Assembly (NCBI GenBank): GCA_963816725.1
Contig: CAWFMC010000021.1
Location: forward strand, 80,507 to 144,506
Direction: 5' to 3'
Source: CAVSUB01 sp963816725
GTDB lineage: Bacteria; Acidobacteriota; Vicinamibacteria; Vicinamibacterales; 2-12-FULL-66-21
Length of the DNA: 64,000 bases
Shown: positions 62,635 through 64,000 of the stretch, one piece after another
How the letters are laid out: each line of letters begins with the position of its first letter
How positions within the stretch are numbered: position 1 is the first letter of the stretch
The notes under the pieces: model-generated
Seen by the model: the letters and a program-made list of their open reading frames with translations, nothing else
What the model was told of the DNA's origin: nothing
Databases searched by the model: none
Made by a program: the position numbers and the translations under genes

Positions 62635-64000
62635 CTGTCTTCGAGTCCCGCTGACGCCCTCGCCCGTCTCGATCGCCGCCCGAAGCTGTTCTTCGCGACG
62701 GCCACGCTCGGCATCCTCCTGCTGGTCCTGATTTTTTCCGTCCTCGACCTCTGGGCGATCCGGCGCCGTACGCTCGACCAGGCAGAGAAGCGGGCGCTCA
62801 ACGTGTCGCTGGTGCTGTCCGAATACATCCGCGAGATCTTCGTCGCCGGTGATACGTCGGTGCGCCAGCTCGCGGTCTACAGCCAGCGGGCCGGTGGACC
62901 CGCCGCGCCGGCCGCCGAGTGGCAGCCGATCCTGACGGCCGCCCGCGCTGCGCTGACCGGCATCGGCTCGCTCAGTGTCACGGATGCCGATGGCATCATC
63001 CGCCATTCGTCACAGCCGGTGATTGTCGGCGAGTCGCGGCGGGACGAGTACGTGTTCGAGCGATTGCGCGCGCTCACCACCGACGAACTGATCGTCGGGC
63101 CGCCGTTCCTCACCAGATCGACCCCGAAGCGTCTGGTGATTCCGTTCGGACGCCGTCTGACTGACAAGGATGGCCGCTTCCTCGGCACGATCGTCGCCAC
63201 GGCAATCCCCGAGGAGAGCCGCGCCCTGTTCAAGACCGCCGATGTCGGCGCGCGTGGCTCCGTGTGGGTGTTCCATCCGAACGGCGCGGTGCTGTTCCGG
63301 GAGCCGAGCACCTCGAATCCGATCGGCGAGTCCGCGCTGAAGAACCCGTTGTTCCAGGCGGCCCAGGCGGACGGCGAAGCGGGCACCCTGCGTGGCCGGC
63401 TCGAGCCTGATGGTGACGCGTTCATCAGCGGGTTCCGGCGCATCGCTACGCCGCCGGTCATCGTCGCGGTGTCACTCCATCAGGAGGAGGTCCTCGCCGA
63501 TTGGTATCACGAACGGAACGTGACCTCCGCCGGCTTCGCCGTGCTCGGCCTCACCCTCGGCCTGACGGTGCTGGTCCTGTTCCGCCAGATGGATGCGCGC
63601 GCCCAGGCCGCGACCACCCTGCGCGAGACCAACGAACGGCTCGCGGCGGCGTTGGCCAACGAGCAGCGCGCCCGCCAGGAGAGCGAGGCCGCGAGCTACG
63701 TCAAGGACGAGTTCCTGATGACCGTCTCGCACGAATTGCGGACACCGTTGACGGCGATTTACGGCTGGTCCCGGCTACTCGCTTCCGGGCAGGTGCGCGG
63801 CGAACAGCGGACCCGCGCGCTGGCGACGATCGAGCGGAACGCCCGCGCCCAGACCCGCCTGATCGAGGATCTCCTGGATGTCTCGCGCGTGATCTCCGGC
63901 AAGCTGCGGCTCGACATGCGCCAGCTGCATCTGAGCGAGCTGGTCTCCGGCGCGATCGAGGCGATGCGCCCGGCGCTGGCGGCGAAGAGCATCCGGCTCG
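62635..64000 (+). CDS. Membrane-bound sensor histidine kinase, 3' end beyond the window
   Basis: 455 codons visible, open at base 64000. Membrane segment ~17-36; periplasmic Cache-like sensor ~45-295 (ALTGIGSLSVTDADGIIRHS, LVIPFGRRLTDKDGRFLGTI, GSVWVFHPNGAVLF); second membrane segment ~300-322; coiled coil; then HisKA with the phospho-acceptor His in VSHELRTPLTAIYGWSRLL and the dimerisation helix to LLDVSRVISGKLRLDMRQL. The ATPase domain is cut off. There is no in-frame ATG, GTG or TTG near the start: CTG at 62635 follows AGGAGG by 4 bases and is the likely start. Alternatively one C is missing from 62633-62635 and the true start is the GTG at 62618. Confidence 0.85.
   Translation, partial: MSSSPADALARLDRRPKLFFATATLGILLLVLIFSVLDLWAIRRRTLDQAEKRALNVSLVLSEYIREIFVAGDTSVRQLAVYSQRAGGPAAPAAEWQPILTAARAALTGIGSLSVTDADGIIRHSSQPVIVGESRRDEYVFERLRALTTDELIVGPPFLTRSTPKRLVIPFGRRLTDKDGRFLGTIVATAIPEESRALFKTADVGARGSVWVFHPNGAVLFREPSTSNPIGESALKNPLFQAAQADGEAGTLRGRLEPDGDAFISGFRRIATPPVIVAVSLHQEEVLADWYHERNVTSAGFAVLGLTLGLTVLVLFRQMDARAQAATTLRETNERLAAALANEQRARQESEAASYVKDEFLMTVSHELRTPLTAIYGWSRLLASGQVRGEQRTRALATIERNARAQTRLIEDLLDVSRVISGKLRLDMRQLHLSELVSGAIEAMRPALAAKSIRL

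Overview
The window is a high-GC bacterial chromosome segment, most likely from an Acidobacteriota of the Vicinamibacteria type. This is inferred from gene content, not from a marker gene. The evidence is: an Oar-like TonB receptor with a carboxypeptidase-regulatory N-domain, two PQQ quinoproteins (one with an inserted cytochrome c), secreted M28 peptidase and amidohydrolases, Gly/Arg/Pro-rich linkers in exported proteins, and NtrC- and MCE-type envelope genes. No rRNA, ribosomal protein or replication gene is present to confirm it.

Layout. 1-5.2 kb: exported hydrolases and a minus-strand run (M28 peptidase, PHP hydrolase, two small proteins). 5.7-7.9 kb: a BON-LysM protein, a strong terminator, and a receiver-HhH-PHP fusion that looks like the non-polymerase parts of DNA polymerase X joined to a response-regulator domain. 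7.7-13.1 kb: a leucine/isovalerate (Liu) degradation operon on the minus strand: methylcrotonyl-CoA carboxylase beta, methylglutaconyl-CoA hydratase, the carboxylase alpha chain split into biotin carboxylase and biotin-carrier parts, then HMG-CoA lyase. 13.1-21 kb: a zinc ribbon, Pcm, an NtrC-type regulator, an Mla lipid-transport operon (permease, ATPase, MCE-OmpA fusion), small membrane proteins and a YihY-family protein. 21-33 kb: an ABC-2 exporter, a YyaL-like protein, an amidase, beta-barrels, an aminotransferase, an APC permease and a PdxH fusion. 33.2-36.5 kb: tRNA-Leu(TAA) followed by the wreck of an integrative element, two homologous tyrosine recombinases (one decayed, one N-truncated) flanking an FRG-domain gene. 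37.4-60 kb: an exported catabolic island (sulfite-oxidase-like enzyme, quinoproteins, cytochrome c, CBM9 protein, TonB receptor, metallo-beta-lactamases, HpcH/HpaI aldolase, hydroxyacid-oxoacid transhydrogenase, epimerase, beta-helix protein, SMP-30 lactonase, lactate permease, LysR, NagX-like acyltransferase). 60.4-64 kb: a GT-C-like membrane protein and a histidine kinase running off the edge.

How it works together. The Liu operon converts 3-methylcrotonyl-CoA to acetoacetate and acetyl-CoA. The Mla block moves phospholipid between membranes. In the island, the palindrome TCGATTATCGA or a one-mismatch copy lies upstream of the TonB receptor, in the divergent promoter of the aldolase and transhydrogenase genes, and in the divergent promoter of the SMP-30 operon and the cytochrome c/quinoprotein genes. 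This suggests one regulon that takes up and oxidises a sugar acid or hydroxy acid.

Two cross-cutting points. Eleven genes have a TANNNT-like hexamer ending 6-7 bases before the start codon and little or no Shine-Dalgarno sequence, which points to leaderless transcripts. At least five otherwise conserved genes are broken by what looks like one inserted or lost base, often in a short G or C run, so part of the frameshift load may be sequencing error. Two others (TonB receptor, one metallo-beta-lactamase-like gene) have lost their middle.
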